From NCBI GenBank assembly GCA_043748015.1, contig JAYTOA010000055.1, forward strand, positions 1-46,205: DNA of 46,205 bases, written 5' to 3'. Positions 17,463-26,643 of this stretch are shown piece after piece. The position numbers were made by a program, and so were the translations under genes. Within the stretch, counting starts at the first letter, position 1. Every line of letters begins with the position of its first letter. Source of the DNA: JAIBBG01 sp043748015 (lineage in GTDB: Bacteria; Bacteroidota; Bacteroidia; Flavobacteriales_D; Sanyastnellaceae). Below the pieces are notes generated by a model. It did no database searches. It was not told the DNA's origin and worked only from the letters and a program-made list of their open reading frames with translations.

Positions 17463-17557
17463 AGTTATTATTGAGTGTCTTGAATATTCACTCATTCTAT
17501 AGGCCGCACAAGTATCAGCTCGATAAATCAGCGATAAGAAAAACTCGTAATCTGAGA

Positions 17558-17968
17558 TTAGTGCAGCACCTTATCCGAAAGATGCTCACTCAGCGGAACC
17601 CAAAAATCTCTCTTCCAGGTTTCTGTCAACCATCCACTACTGGATTCCGGAACACCAATTTGATTGAAGCTCACGCGACTTCCGCTTTCTGTTTCTTCAA
17701 GATCGAAGATCACGATACTGTACATGCCGTCGGCAAAGTCATCATGCCGCCATGATTGCACAATACGCGTATCCTTGATGAGTCGCATGATGACACCATG
17801 CGATTTATTATTCCATGTATGAAATTTTCCGCCTTCGAAATTGTCCATCTGCGCTGTCATCCCCGTGAGACGACTCAACAATGAAGCATCTGTCAAAGCT
17901 TTATACACTTCCGACACCGGAGCTTCCAGTTCGATTACTTGAAAAATATTATCCGTTTTGATTTTCAT
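17558..17968 (-). CDS. SRPBCC/AHSA1-like domain protein
   Basis: 136 residues from ATG 17968 (an upstream TTG at 18001 is in frame but unlikely). A single START/Bet v1-like fold: IFQVIELEAPVSEVYKALTDASLLSRLTGMTAQMDNFEGGKFHTW, then W-HDDFADGMYSIVIFDLEE and the C-terminal helix GWLTETWKRDFWVPLSEHL. Such small cytoplasmic proteins bind hydrophobic ligands in a cavity; the ligand is not predictable. Monocistronic. Confidence 0.85.
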   Translation of the reverse strand: MKIKTDNIFQVIELEAPVSEVYKALTDASLLSRLTGMTAQMDNFEGGKFHTWNNKSHGVIMRLIKDTRIVQSWRHDDFADGMYSIVIFDLEETESGSRVSFNQIGVPESSSGWLTETWKRDFWVPLSEHLSDKVLH

Positions 17969-18185
17969 TTTTTTGATTTTGATTTCCAGAACTTCCTTCA
18001 AACAAAATTACACCATGAATTCCGCTCTATTTACTAAATGCAAACTCAATTAATGAACACTTAGTGGCATGAAAAATTGATTCCGGTGCCATAAAAAAAC
18101 ACAACACAAGACATACATTACTTATAACCAAAAATTTAGGTGAAAAAATAATGAGTGGAGCATAGCAATGTCGAGGCTTGTACCT

Positions 18186-19703
18186 TCAATTGTACTTCAA
18201 CCTTAATACGTGCTGTAGCTTTCGCGTGTATTCGTCGCGCATCCAGTTCAAATAACTTTCGGTACTACGGCTAATACAATAGCTGTAATGCTTCACACGG
18301 CTTTTGATATCCGGCTCTAGCATCTTCACAAGCTCCAATGCACGCGTAAAATCCGGCGCATTGTCCATGATGATCTGAGCGTGTTGGTTGATGGATTTGT
18401 CCAGAACGTCTTTCGTACGGGCTCCATCACGCATCAAAGTGGCGTATTCCTCTCTGATATCGAAATCGATATTGGCTGAATTCTTAAAATGCTCTCTCAC
18501 TTCAGAAGGCATTTCATAAACCATCTCCTTCTCCATCAACTCATCGCTGATGATGGTTTCTATATATTGATCAGGATTGCGGAAAATGTCTTGCCAGTCC
18601 ATGTTTGCTTCCCACAGCCCAAACCTTCTTGCATTGTTGCCGAGGTCGATGACCGTGAAATCCGTTTTACCCGGAATAACACGCGAGCCACGACCGATCA
18701 TTTGATGATAAAGTGTCAATGATTTCGTGGCGCGATTCAATATGATCGTTTCAACTGTTGGTTCATCAAATCCAGTTGTTAAGATTGATACTGAAGTCAA
18801 TACCGCTCCCGGCTTCGTTCTGAACCATTCAAGAATGTCCTTCCTTTCTTGCTCCGAATGTGTATTGTCCAGATGACGAATATCGTAACCTGCTTCCTTG
18901 AACATTTGAAAAACAACTTTGCTGGTATTGATACCATTATTGAAAATCAATGTCTTCGTTCCTCGTGCCTTTTGCTCGTATGCATAAAGCAATTTCTCCT
19001 GCATGAAGAAATTCCCATAGAGCTTTTCAGAACTACTCACGGTGTAATCACCGTTGATACCAATCTTCAATGAGTGAAGACTAACGTCGTAACTATAAGT
19101 CGTTGCTTTTGAGAGAAATCCTTTTCCAATAAGACTGGAAATGCTTTCACCTACAATCAACTCCTTGTAGTTCTCGTGCAGTGGTAATTCAATATTGCTG
19201 GAAAGCGGTGTTGCCGTAACGCCCAGAATCACTTGCTCTTCAAACCATTTGAATAGCTTGCGGAACGAATTGTAGTGCGCTTCATCAACGATAACGAGAC
19301 CAAGGTTTTCAAAGTCCATCTTGTCGTCGCGCAAACGATTGTTGAGCGTTTCAACCATCGCCACGAAACACATGAATTGCTTTTCATCGGGAAGGTCTTT
19401 CACCTTGCTCACAATGATTTTATTCTTTACACCGATATCAGATAAATGTCTGGATGTCTGTCCTAAAAGCTCTATTCGGTGTGTTAGGATCATCACCTTC
19501 TTGCCCGTTTCCTTGATATAGCGGCGCGCGATTTCAGAAAATATTACAGTCTTGCCACCGCCAGTTGGCAATTGAAAACACAGATTGAGTCCGGTAGGAT
19601 CATCTTTGAGGCGCAAGAATATTTTCTCCAGAGAATCAGTTTGATAATCGTAAAGTTTCTTCCCTTCTTTAATCTCCAGTAAATCAAGCGGTTCTAATGT
19701 CAT
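18186..19703 (-). CDS. DEAD/DEAH-box SF2 helicase, ResIII-like
   Basis: 505 residues from ATG 19703; a TTG 33 bp upstream is in frame but overlaps the -7 box region. RecA1: DYQTDSLEKI, Walker A PTGGGKT (about 46-52), DEAH (VIVDEAHYNSF), GVTATPL. RecA2: TKTLIFNN, SILTTGFDEPTVETIILNRAT, motif VI QMIGRGSR. A C-terminal helical region of about 150 residues is not recognised. It resembles the restriction-type III/SSL2 helicase arm but has no nuclease or methylase partner here, so a restriction system is not supported. The DNA/RNA substrate is unknown. Confidence 0.88.
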   Translation of the reverse strand: MTLEPLDLLEIKEGKKLYDYQTDSLEKIFLRLKDDPTGLNLCFQLPTGGGKTVIFSEIARRYIKETGKKVMILTHRIELLGQTSRHLSDIGVKNKIIVSKVKDLPDEKQFMCFVAMVETLNNRLRDDKMDFENLGLVIVDEAHYNSFRKLFKWFEEQVILGVTATPLSSNIELPLHENYKELIVGESISSLIGKGFLSKATTYSYDVSLHSLKIGINGDYTVSSSEKLYGNFFMQEKLLYAYEQKARGTKTLIFNNGINTSKVVFQMFKEAGYDIRHLDNTHSEQERKDILEWFRTKPGAVLTSVSILTTGFDEPTVETIILNRATKSLTLYHQMIGRGSRVIPGKTDFTVIDLGNNARRFGLWEANMDWQDIFRNPDQYIETIISDELMEKEMVYEMPSEVREHFKNSANIDFDIREEYATLMRDGARTKDVLDKSINQHAQIIMDNAPDFTRALELVKMLEPDIKSRVKHYSYCISRSTESYLNWMRDEYTRKLQHVLRLKYN

Positions 19704-19733
19704 CTGTTCCTTTCTTGCGTTTAAAAAATCGGG

Positions 19734-19741
19734 CAAAGATA
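19734..19741 (-). promoter_or_regulatory. Candidate -7 box of the helicase gene
   Basis: TATCTTTG on the minus strand, perfect TAnnTTTG, 30 bp before the ATG at 19703. It supports that start over the TTG at 19736, which overlaps the box. Confidence 0.4.
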
Positions 19742-19927
19742 GTCAACCCATTTAGGAATGCGATAGAACTGCACTAATAGGAGTCAATTCTTTTCAAACG
19801 TCGGTTGATAAAAACTTGCTTGAAATCAGGGTATTCCACTGTCTATCAACATTCGAAGCTTGAACATCAATACAATGATGCTTCCTTGTCTTAAAATGGC
19901 AATTCACGAATTTCTTGCCCGCGACTA

Positions 19928-19935
19928 TATTTTCG
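19928..19935 (+). promoter_or_regulatory. Candidate -7 box of the TauE/SafE gene, 4 bp from the ATG
   Basis: TATTTTCG followed by CGCC and the ATG. If used, transcription would start at or within a base or two of the start codon, giving an essentially leaderless mRNA. Confidence 0.35.
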
Positions 19936-19939
19936 CGCC

Positions 19940-20719
19940 ATGCTTGAATATCTTCCTGTCATCATCGCTGCGCTCGCTGGTTCCTGCTTGAGTTTCTTTT
20001 GCGGTTTTGGTTTGGGAACATTGCTTCTTCCTGCTTTCTTGCTTTTCTTCCCTTTGGAAATTGCGATTGCAGCTTCTGCAGTGGTTCACATGCTCAACAA
20101 CATATTCAAATTGGTGTTGGTTGGAAAATACGCCGACTGGAGTGTCATCAAAGGATTCGGATTGATGTCTGTTGTTGGTGCAATTGTCGGCGCGTTAAGT
20201 CTGACATTGGTATCGCATCTTTCACCGATTGCGACATATAGCATGCGTGGCGCGGCATACAATATCACTCCTATCAATCTTATTGTTGGGTTAATAATCA
20301 TTGGGTTCGCAGTGCTCGAAGTTTCGCCGAGATTTCAGAAGATGACATTCAGCAAAAGGATGTTGCCGGTTGGCGGATTGGTCAGCGGCTACTTCGGCGG
20401 ATTGAGCGGACATCAGGGAGCATTGCGCAGTGCATTCCTTATGAAGGCAGGACTGAGTAAAGAAGCATTTATCGGAACAAGAGTTGTTGCGGCGATGCTT
20501 GTGGATTTTTCACGTATCACTGTCTATAGCACTCAAATCAAAAGTGGATGGACACTCATCAATCCATACCTCGTAACGGCGGCAACATTGGCTGCGTTCA
20601 CCGGTGCATGGCTGGGAAATAAATGGATGAAGAAAACGGAATTGAGTGTCATCAATATCATCATCAGCATCGCGCTTGTGCTGTTCGGAATTGCGCTGAT
20701 TGCAGGTTTGACGAATTGA
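19940..20719 (+). CDS. TauE/SafE family sulfite/anion exporter
   Basis: 259 residues, mostly hydrophobic, with about eight membrane segments. Family signatures: the opening LPVIIAALAGSCLSFFCGFGLGTLLLPAFLLFFP with small-residue-rich helix 1, HMLNNIFKLVLVGKYADW, and the internal repeat GGLVSGYFGGLSGHQGALRSAFLMKAGLSKEAFIGTRVVAAML. Inner-membrane permease of the DUF81 type; members export sulfite, sulfoacetate or related organosulfur anions, but the substrate here is unknown. It converges on prmA with an 11 bp gap. Confidence 0.9.
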   Translation: MLEYLPVIIAALAGSCLSFFCGFGLGTLLLPAFLLFFPLEIAIAASAVVHMLNNIFKLVLVGKYADWSVIKGFGLMSVVGAIVGALSLTLVSHLSPIATYSMRGAAYNITPINLIVGLIIIGFAVLEVSPRFQKMTFSKRMLPVGGLVSGYFGGLSGHQGALRSAFLMKAGLSKEAFIGTRVVAAMLVDFSRITVYSTQIKSGWTLINPYLVTAATLAAFTGAWLGNKWMKKTELSVINIIISIALVLFGIALIAGLTN

Positions 20720-20730
20720 ACGAAGAGAAA

Positions 20731-21567
20731 TTAAGCGAGCTCATAATGCAACATGCACCACTCACCGCGACTGTTCTCATTTTGACGTTTCAAACCAAGG
20801 CTGTGCGCCACAGTTTCCAGTTCTGGAATATCAGAAGTGTAAAATCCACTGAACAGAATCTGTGAGCCCCTTTTCATATGCTTCGCATAATGCACCATGT
20901 CGTTGGTTAGAATATTCCTGTTGATATTAGCGAGGATGATATCATAAAATGTATCAGCCGGAATCGCCTCTGCTCCACCTAGTAAGACCTGAATTTGTGA
21001 GCAATTATTTCTTTCGAGATTCTCGACTGTATTCTCAAAAGCCCATTCATCGATATCAATTGCATCAATAGGTCCTGCGCCTTTCATTTCCGCCAGGATG
21101 GCGAGAACACCTGTACCACAACCCATATCGAGAACCTTCGACCCATCGAAATTCATCTTCAACATTTTCTCAATAATGAGATGTGTTGTTTCGTGATGGC
21201 CAGTGCCGAATGACATTTTCGGTTCGATCAGAATTTCAAATTCAAACGTTGGAAGGTCTTTGTGAAATGGCGCTTTGATCAGACATTGATCGTTTACAAT
21301 GATAGGATCGAAATTCTTCTCCCATTCAGCATTCCAGTTGCGATCGGGAATCAATGTTTTGGTGACATTGAATTTCATGTCAGGAATTTCGGCCATCATC
21401 AGACCTTCCAGCAATTGGTCATTGAATGATGCTTCATTGATATAAGCTTTTACGCCAACTTCGGTTTCAACAAAACTTTCGAAACCAAGTTCCGCTAATT
21501 CAGCAATCAACACTTCTCTGGCCGGCAATAGCGGTTCTAACTGATACTCAATCTCGAAATAATTCAT
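20731..21567 (-). CDS. prmA: Ribosomal protein L11 methyltransferase
   Basis: 278 residues. The N-terminal substrate domain is followed by the SAM fold: FGTGHHETTHLIIEKML, LDMGCGTGVLAILAEMKGA (motif I), DIDEWAFENTVENLERN, and FYDIILANINRNIL (the N-P-P-F-like motif is NIN). It methylates ribosomal protein L11 at several positions. The start overlaps the tpiA stop by 4 bp (ATGA), so the two are translationally coupled. Confidence 0.96.
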   Translation of the reverse strand: MNYFEIEYQLEPLLPAREVLIAELAELGFESFVETEVGVKAYINEASFNDQLLEGLMMAEIPDMKFNVTKTLIPDRNWNAEWEKNFDPIIVNDQCLIKAPFHKDLPTFEFEILIEPKMSFGTGHHETTHLIIEKMLKMNFDGSKVLDMGCGTGVLAILAEMKGAGPIDAIDIDEWAFENTVENLERNNCSQIQVLLGGAEAIPADTFYDIILANINRNILTNDMVHYAKHMKRGSQILFSGFYTSDIPELETVAHSLGLKRQNENSRGEWCMLHYELA

Positions 21568-22319
21568 ACAAAGGATTTGATGATCGTGGCAAATTCTTTT
21601 CCTTTTAACGACGCTCCACCGACAAGACCACCATCAACGTTTGGACATGCAAAGATTTCATCGCTGTTCATTGCGTTCACACTTCCACCGTATAAAATTG
21701 AAATTTCAGCCGCCAGTTGTTCGCCGAAATGAGTGATAAGCGAGTCTCGGATAAAGCCGTGCATTTCTTCGACTTCATTGCTTGATGCCGTAACACCTGT
21801 ACCAATGGCCCACACCGGTTCATAAGCAATAATCACGTGTTTCATTTCCTCGGGCTTGAGATGGTACAGCGCCTCTTCCACCTGAAGAAGTACCGTCACA
21901 AAATGTTTCTTGGTATTGCGTTGCTCCAGAGATTCACCGCAACAAAAAATAGGATTGACGTGATTGCGCAGACAAGCATCAATTTTTCTGGCGATCAACT
22001 CATCCGTCTCGTGATAGTATTGACGGCGCTCGCTGTGACCAACGATACAGTAATCAATGTGCATAGCGTGCAGCATAGCGGGACTGATTTCACCAGTGAA
22101 AGCGCCATAGTCGTGATGACTGCAGTTCTGAGCCGCAAGTGTGAAAAAAGGATTTTCAATCATGGTAAGATTGGCGAGATAGAGTGATGGAGGAGCAAGT
22201 ATCACCTTCACATCCTTCGGCATTTCATCGCGATACTGTTCAAGATTCATCACAAGTTCAATGGCTTCATCGATGTCCTTGTTCATCTTCCAGTTACCGG
22301 CAATTATTTTCTGACGCAT
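21564..22319 (-). CDS. tpiA: Triosephosphate isomerase
   Basis: 251 residues, full length. Catalytic Lys in NWKMN (K11), His in CIVGHSERR, Glu in AYEPVWAIGTG, then the phosphate loop YGGSVNAMN and GGLVGGASL. Interconverts DHAP and glyceraldehyde-3-phosphate in glycolysis. First gene of the tpiA-prmA pair. Confidence 0.98.
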   Translation of the reverse strand: MRQKIIAGNWKMNKDIDEAIELVMNLEQYRDEMPKDVKVILAPPSLYLANLTMIENPFFTLAAQNCSHHDYGAFTGEISPAMLHAMHIDYCIVGHSERRQYYHETDELIARKIDACLRNHVNPIFCCGESLEQRNTKKHFVTVLLQVEEALYHLKPEEMKHVIIAYEPVWAIGTGVTASSNEVEEMHGFIRDSLITHFGEQLAAEISILYGGSVNAMNSDEIFACPNVDGGLVGGASLKGKEFATIIKSFV

Positions 22320-22345
22320 GATTTTGGCTTATTGGATTGAGTTCG

Positions 22346-22353
22346 CGAATTTA
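22346..22353 (-). promoter_or_regulatory. Candidate -7 box of tpiA-prmA
   Basis: TAAATTCG on the minus strand (TAnnTTYG), 26 bp before the tpiA ATG. Confidence 0.35.
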
Positions 22354-22411
22354 ATCCGTGGCCATGAAATCCTGCCTTCCTAATCCTGCCATTTACGAAC
22401 CGATTCACACA

Positions 22412-22774
22412 TCAGAAGAGAACCAACAACATCGCAATCATCGCAGGTACTGCTTGTATGAAAAATATTTTTCTTCCTGCGGTGAGCGCACCGAAACAAC
22501 CGGCAATGACTACACATGAGAGAAAGAACATCGCCACTTTTGGCGCCCAGATATCGTCATTTATAAAAATTGACCAGAACAAACCGGCAGCGAGAAATCC
22601 ATTGTACAAACCCTGGTTGGCCGCCATTGTTTTCGTGGGTTTGAACATTTCCTCTTTCAGTGCTCCACGAAAAGCGCGTTTCCCATGCGTTTCCCAGACA
22701 AACATTTCAAGCCAAAGGAAATAAACATGTTCAAGGGCAACAACAATGATGAAAATTTGAGCAACAGTTGTCAT
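22412..22774 (-). CDS. DUF1304 family small membrane protein
   Basis: 120 residues with four predicted membrane segments (AQIFIIVVALEHVYFLWLEMF; NGFLAAGLFWSIFI; VAMFFLSCVVIAGCFGAL; FFIQAVPAMIAMLLVLF). The ALEHVYFLWLEMFVWET and NQGLYNGFLAAGL motifs are diagnostic of DUF1304. Function unknown. It has its own spacer from tpiA, and repeat copy A begins 43 bp upstream of its start. Confidence 0.9.
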   Translation of the reverse strand: MTTVAQIFIIVVALEHVYFLWLEMFVWETHGKRAFRGALKEEMFKPTKTMAANQGLYNGFLAAGLFWSIFINDDIWAPKVAMFFLSCVVIAGCFGALTAGRKIFFIQAVPAMIAMLLVLF

Positions 22775-22816
22775 GTAAAAATTAATAGTTTCAATAGCTA
22801 AACTAAGAAATTAGAT

Positions 22817-23258
22817 CGGATTAACGGGTTACTTCGCAAAGCCCTCTCTGTTTAAGTGAATGAACTACTTTATGTTCTTTTTTTCTTGAAAAAAAAAGAA
22901 CCAAAAAATTCAAGGCTGTAGAGAAAATACTTGAAATCCATGCCACCTGCGGGCTGACAAATCCAAACTCCTCTTGCTTTCAAAAAAGTCCGACACCGAT
23001 TTGCAATGCTAAATTCCCTCCTTTTCTTTTTTGAAATCAGTCGTCAAACAGGGATTTATCTATGGCCCTGCGGTGTCAGGATTTCTACGTATTTTCTCTA
23101 AGGCCGATCCCCAACGTTTGATGGTGCTACTTCAAGATTGAACATTCATTGAATGTAGAATTCTAAAGTGCAAAATCGCTTGGAATGTATATCCCCTAAG
23201 CATCACTCTTAATTTATACAAACAATTACAGGCAAAGGCGAAGTAACACGCTAATCCG
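22817..23258 (+). mobile_element. MITE-like foldback element, copy A (442 bp)
   Basis: First of three copies. Ends are near-perfect 21 bp inverted repeats: the left end starts CGGATTAACGGGTTACTTCG and the right end reads the same inwards with two changes. Inside are a hairpin of poly-T/poly-A arms (22874-22901) and a long internal inverted repeat (22919-22939 with 23079-23100). No open frame of useful length and no transposase. Lies between the divergent DUF1304 and PAS genes. Confidence 0.85.
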
Positions 23259-23269
23259 AAAAAAATAAT

Positions 23270-23529
23270 CGAATTAACGGTTTAGACCGCATTGCCATGA
23301 AGGCACAAATGCACTAAGAATTAAGCTCAATGCGTACAAGAACTTCTTGATAAAATTGAACTCCTTTTGCTTTAAGAAAAATCGGTTTAGATTGAATAAT
23401 GTGAAACTTCAAAGCCGATCAACAGAGCGACTAAATTCAAACAACGCACCAATTTTTTGGCCCCTTTGTGTGAAATGCCTTGGTGCTCCCATGTGTTTTC
23501 ATCGCAATGCGCTTTGAACCGCTAATCCG
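23270..23529 (+). mobile_element. Second MITE-like element, 260 bp, related ends
   Basis: Starts CGAATTAACGG, ends CCGCTAATCCG. The inverted termini match at about 21 of 26 positions, and similarity continues inward as GCATTGC-ATGAA--CACA...GCAC-AAG on both sides, giving arms of about 55 bp. It begins 11 bp after copy A and shares the outer CGRATTARCGG motif with it. The interior is otherwise unrelated. Non-coding. Confidence 0.65.
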
Positions 23530-23850
23530 AAAAAACAATAATCCAATTTGATGTGAAGAGATCGGAAAAGAGTGATGCTTCAAATTCGCTAGGTCAATCA
23601 AATGGAAATGATTGCATAAAATGCAGAAAACGCTCTTGTCAATAATTGAACATTCAGCGAACACAATCAAAGCTTTCGACGATAATCCACCAGAGCAATT
23701 ATTAATTGAGCAGGCATCCAATTGAAAAACAAAATCAATGTTGCATGGAAACACTCATTCTAAGCAGTGTTTGACCCGGTTCAAAAGCTAGAGACGTGAT
23801 AAAACACCAAGATAAAAATTTAATCTCTTATGAATGATTATCTCGCAAAT
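23530..23850. other. Gene-free spacer before the PAS gene
   Basis: About 320 bp of AT-rich DNA between the 260 bp element and the PAS promoter. Stop codons are frequent in every frame, and no hairpin, repeat or RNA gene was recognised. Confidence 0.5.
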
Positions 23851-23856
23851 TATCTC

Positions 23857-23864
23857 TACTTTTG
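23857..23864 (+). promoter_or_regulatory. Candidate -7 box of the PAS gene
   Basis: TACTTTTG, perfect TAnnTTTG, 21 bp before the ATG at 23886. It overlaps an in-frame TTG codon at 23862, which makes that codon an unlikely start. Confidence 0.4.
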
Positions 23865-23885
23865 AGCTCAACAAGCCTCAAACAT

Positions 23886-24281
23886 ATGACTCAACAGCCG
23901 AAAGAGTTATTACGAAGTCGCCAATTTGCAGAGAGCATGAGTATGCCCATTTTCCTTGTGGATCCTATTGGAAATCTTTTCTTTTATAACGAAGCAGCTG
24001 AAGAAATTCTTGGTGTTCGATTCATTGAAGCCGGTCCGATGCCAGTCGATGTGTGGTCAACTATTTTCGTTCCTACTAATTATATTGGTAAACAGTTGAA
24101 ACCGGATGCTTTGCCCTTGGTTCAAACATTGACTTTTCAGCGACCCGCTCACGGATCATTTTATATAGTGAATAAGATCGGGCAAAAATTTCTGATAACA
24201 GTTACTTCTTTTCCAATTGTGTCGAAATCTGAAAAAATGCTTGGAGCGATGGCCATGTTCTGGAAGAGCAAAGCGGAATGA
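23886..24281 (+). CDS. Single PAS-domain protein
   Basis: 131 residues from ATG 23886. One PAS fold: FAESMSMPIFLVDPIGNLFFYNEAAEEILGVRF (strands A-B and helix C), a middle with WSTIFVPTNYIGKQLKPDALPLVQTLTFQRPAHGSFYIVN, and the final strands KFLITVTSFPIVSKSEKMLGAMAMFW. No kinase, cyclase or DNA-binding output domain is attached, so it is probably a stand-alone sensor or partner. The ligand is unknown. It is bracketed by repeat copies A/D and B together with the 615-residue gene. Confidence 0.85.
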   Translation: MTQQPKELLRSRQFAESMSMPIFLVDPIGNLFFYNEAAEEILGVRFIEAGPMPVDVWSTIFVPTNYIGKQLKPDALPLVQTLTFQRPAHGSFYIVNKIGQKFLITVTSFPIVSKSEKMLGAMAMFWKSKAE

Positions 24282-24509
24282 ACGCGAATTAGCATTTGGT
24301 CATGCTTAAAAAAGTTTAGTGTTCTTTACAGTGATGGGTGCGGGCGATTAGAAAGTGTTCTACGTAGCCAATATAGATTTTGGATTGCAGAGTACTTTAT
24401 TTAAAGCCGGAATTTCGCAAACAAGAGAAAGCATCATTTCGATCCGGATCTATCGAAAAATCATCTCATTGGAAATTACCAATCGTTACCGGCAAATTTT
24501 GCAAGTAAC

Positions 24510-26357
24510 CTATCGATACTCATAGAAAAAAACAAGTTCAAGATTCAATATGCTCGCCTGTTTTACAACAATCTTTTCCGGTAATTCGGTTTTACCATAT
24601 CGAAGAAAAAATTCTGTTGAAGGTCCTCGATTAGGGTTATAGATTGATTGAATAAGTCTACCCTGAGAATCATATTTGCGTTCTTCTGTAATTCTTCGTG
24701 CAGGTCGCTTTCGATTCTGTTGATATGCAGCCTCGGTGTATTGATACTCACCCTCGGGTGTATTGTAGACCGCCGGCATTCCTGAGAATACATTGGTCAT
24801 TAAACCTAATTGATTGTACTCAAAAGACTTGACTTTTGGAGGTGCATTTGATAGGAATAATTCCTCATAAACCTCTGTCATCAAACCAGCTTTTGAATAA
24901 CTGATTCTATCGCAGATATCCATCTCATCACCGTTCTCAAAAGGAAACGAATATTCCTCTCGGTATTCAATTACACCGACATAAGTTGAGTAATAGTCGG
25001 AAATACCTTTGTCATTATCACGGCAATGTATCATTGACGGATTACCAAGACCATCGTAATAAAATGTTTCCTGATAAATTTTTACATCGTTCTCGAGTAT
25101 CGTGAGGTTTGACATTGTAGCGTCCGGATTGTACTCAAATAGTGTTTCGATTTTCCTTTGCACGGAGGCGCCATGAATAACCATTTTCGACATCATTCCA
25201 TTTGCATTATAGCCAAAGTCATAATATGGAATGAAGACACCTTTCTCCTGACGACGCGCATCTGAAACCATATTCACTTCTTTTAGACCATCTTTTCTGC
25301 TGAACGGAAACAAGTCTCTTAAGATTTGATGCACCTGGAGATAAGGATGCCTGTTCATATCGAATGGAACATCGCTTCTCACTTTGGCGATGACCGGAGG
25401 CTGCACCAAATCTATTAATGCCTTATAAGGACCGTTAGGATTGAGAAAAGGAGCAATTTCCGCAAAAGATAATCGAATGGCCGCACCACATCCATTGATG
25501 TTTTGTGTACAATTCGAAAGTGGTGGAATCACAAACGAAATAGAGTACATTCTCATAGCCGCAAATCCGGAGGAATCGACAGAGAAACCATTTAGTTTTC
25601 CTGTGCGCATTGGTTCCGTTCGATTGCGAGCATAATCTGAAATGGTGCTTTCAACCTGGTTAATATCAAGATCAGCAACAGAAGTCTCAAATTTACTAGA
25701 CACAAGATCATTCAATGCACTTAATTTGTTCTTATTGAATACATCATTCGAAGTGTATATAGTTCCGTCTACTGTATTAAAGTAGCAGACTTCATAATAC
25801 ACGAAATTCACATTGAGCAATTCTTTCGCAAGCATGGGCACGTAATGCACTTTGGTAATAAAAGTGATAACATCACCACACACCGGAGTGAATGCATAAT
25901 CAATACCGGATACAAATATTGAAATATCAGGACTCGCCGTATTTCTCCAGAAATTCGGTTTAATTGCTAATCGATATGCGCCGTTCTTCTTGTACTCATC
26001 CAGTGCTTCAGGTAAGGAAGAAAAATAAACTTCCAGTTTATCAGAAACATCACGAATCAAAGCCAATCGAAAATTTTCCTTCGATATCTGATCTACCATC
26101 ATGCTCTTAATTTTCAAGTTTATATTGGCCTGAATAGCGTCATCATCCAAAGTAACTATCTGTGGATATTGGACAATCAATTCTTCAAAAATGCCTCGAA
26201 CACTTTTTTTAATTGTTGCCTGGGACATAGAATATTCAATCGCACCATTCCCAAGAAAGTTGGGAATAATATGGTTGAATGCTCCAAACATATCACCACT
26301 AAATGTCAATGTCAGAACGAACAGGGTCTGAATCGATTTTATATACAATCTCATCAT
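24510..26357 (-). CDS. Unknown 615-residue secreted protein with YD-like C-terminal repeats
   Basis: Starts at ATG 26357 (26354 also possible; a TTG at 26372 is in frame), giving the signal peptide MMRLYIKSIQTLFVLTLTFSGDMFGA. The N-terminal 330 residues are unrecognised (an alpha-beta mix with GRTGKLNGFSVD-like and CTQNINGCGA segments). The C-terminal third has short YD/MORN-like pieces: MVIHGASVQRKIETLFEYNPDA, YYDGLGNPSMIHC, FEYNQLGLMTNVFSG, YDSQGRLIQSIYNPN. No sorting domain, so it is periplasmic or lipid-free secreted. It is not a typical Rhs protein because there is no core repeat run or toxin tip. Function unknown. Confidence 0.65.
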   Translation of the reverse strand: MMRLYIKSIQTLFVLTLTFSGDMFGAFNHIIPNFLGNGAIEYSMSQATIKKSVRGIFEELIVQYPQIVTLDDDAIQANINLKIKSMMVDQISKENFRLALIRDVSDKLEVYFSSLPEALDEYKKNGAYRLAIKPNFWRNTASPDISIFVSGIDYAFTPVCGDVITFITKVHYVPMLAKELLNVNFVYYEVCYFNTVDGTIYTSNDVFNKNKLSALNDLVSSKFETSVADLDINQVESTISDYARNRTEPMRTGKLNGFSVDSSGFAAMRMYSISFVIPPLSNCTQNINGCGAAIRLSFAEIAPFLNPNGPYKALIDLVQPPVIAKVRSDVPFDMNRHPYLQVHQILRDLFPFSRKDGLKEVNMVSDARRQEKGVFIPYYDFGYNANGMMSKMVIHGASVQRKIETLFEYNPDATMSNLTILENDVKIYQETFYYDGLGNPSMIHCRDNDKGISDYYSTYVGVIEYREEYSFPFENGDEMDICDRISYSKAGLMTEVYEELFLSNAPPKVKSFEYNQLGLMTNVFSGMPAVYNTPEGEYQYTEAAYQQNRKRPARRITEERKYDSQGRLIQSIYNPNRGPSTEFFLRYGKTELPEKIVVKQASILNLELVFFYEYR

Positions 26358-26372
26358 TGTCTGATAAATCAA

Positions 26373-26643
26373 TTAATAAATAAAAGCGTTGGTCTTTGAT
26401 GCACCTATCCAACAGCAGCCCGAATTTGGGAGAAATAGGATGGGTTCTTACAAATGCCAACTGACTAATACGAGAGTGGGATCGAGTTAGTTACAAAGCA
26501 CACTGTCGGATAGCCTATTTAAGAGAACCTCAAACTCATAAAGAGCATAAAAGCTCATTAATGGCGCCCACGCGAAAATGTCGATGCAAGAAAAGATGGA
26601 GTGCTTAGCGCGTTTCAAATGAACGTTATTGAAAATAATATTT
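26373..26643. other. Gene-free spacer upstream of the 615-residue gene
   Basis: 271 bp between that gene's start and repeat copy B. No promoter box matching TAnnTTYG, no hairpin with a T-tract and no open frame were seen. Confidence 0.5.

Noticed and set aside
18186..19703. Type III or type I restriction system around the helicase
   Set aside because: No methyltransferase or nuclease gene is adjacent, and the helicase lacks a recognised endonuclease domain.
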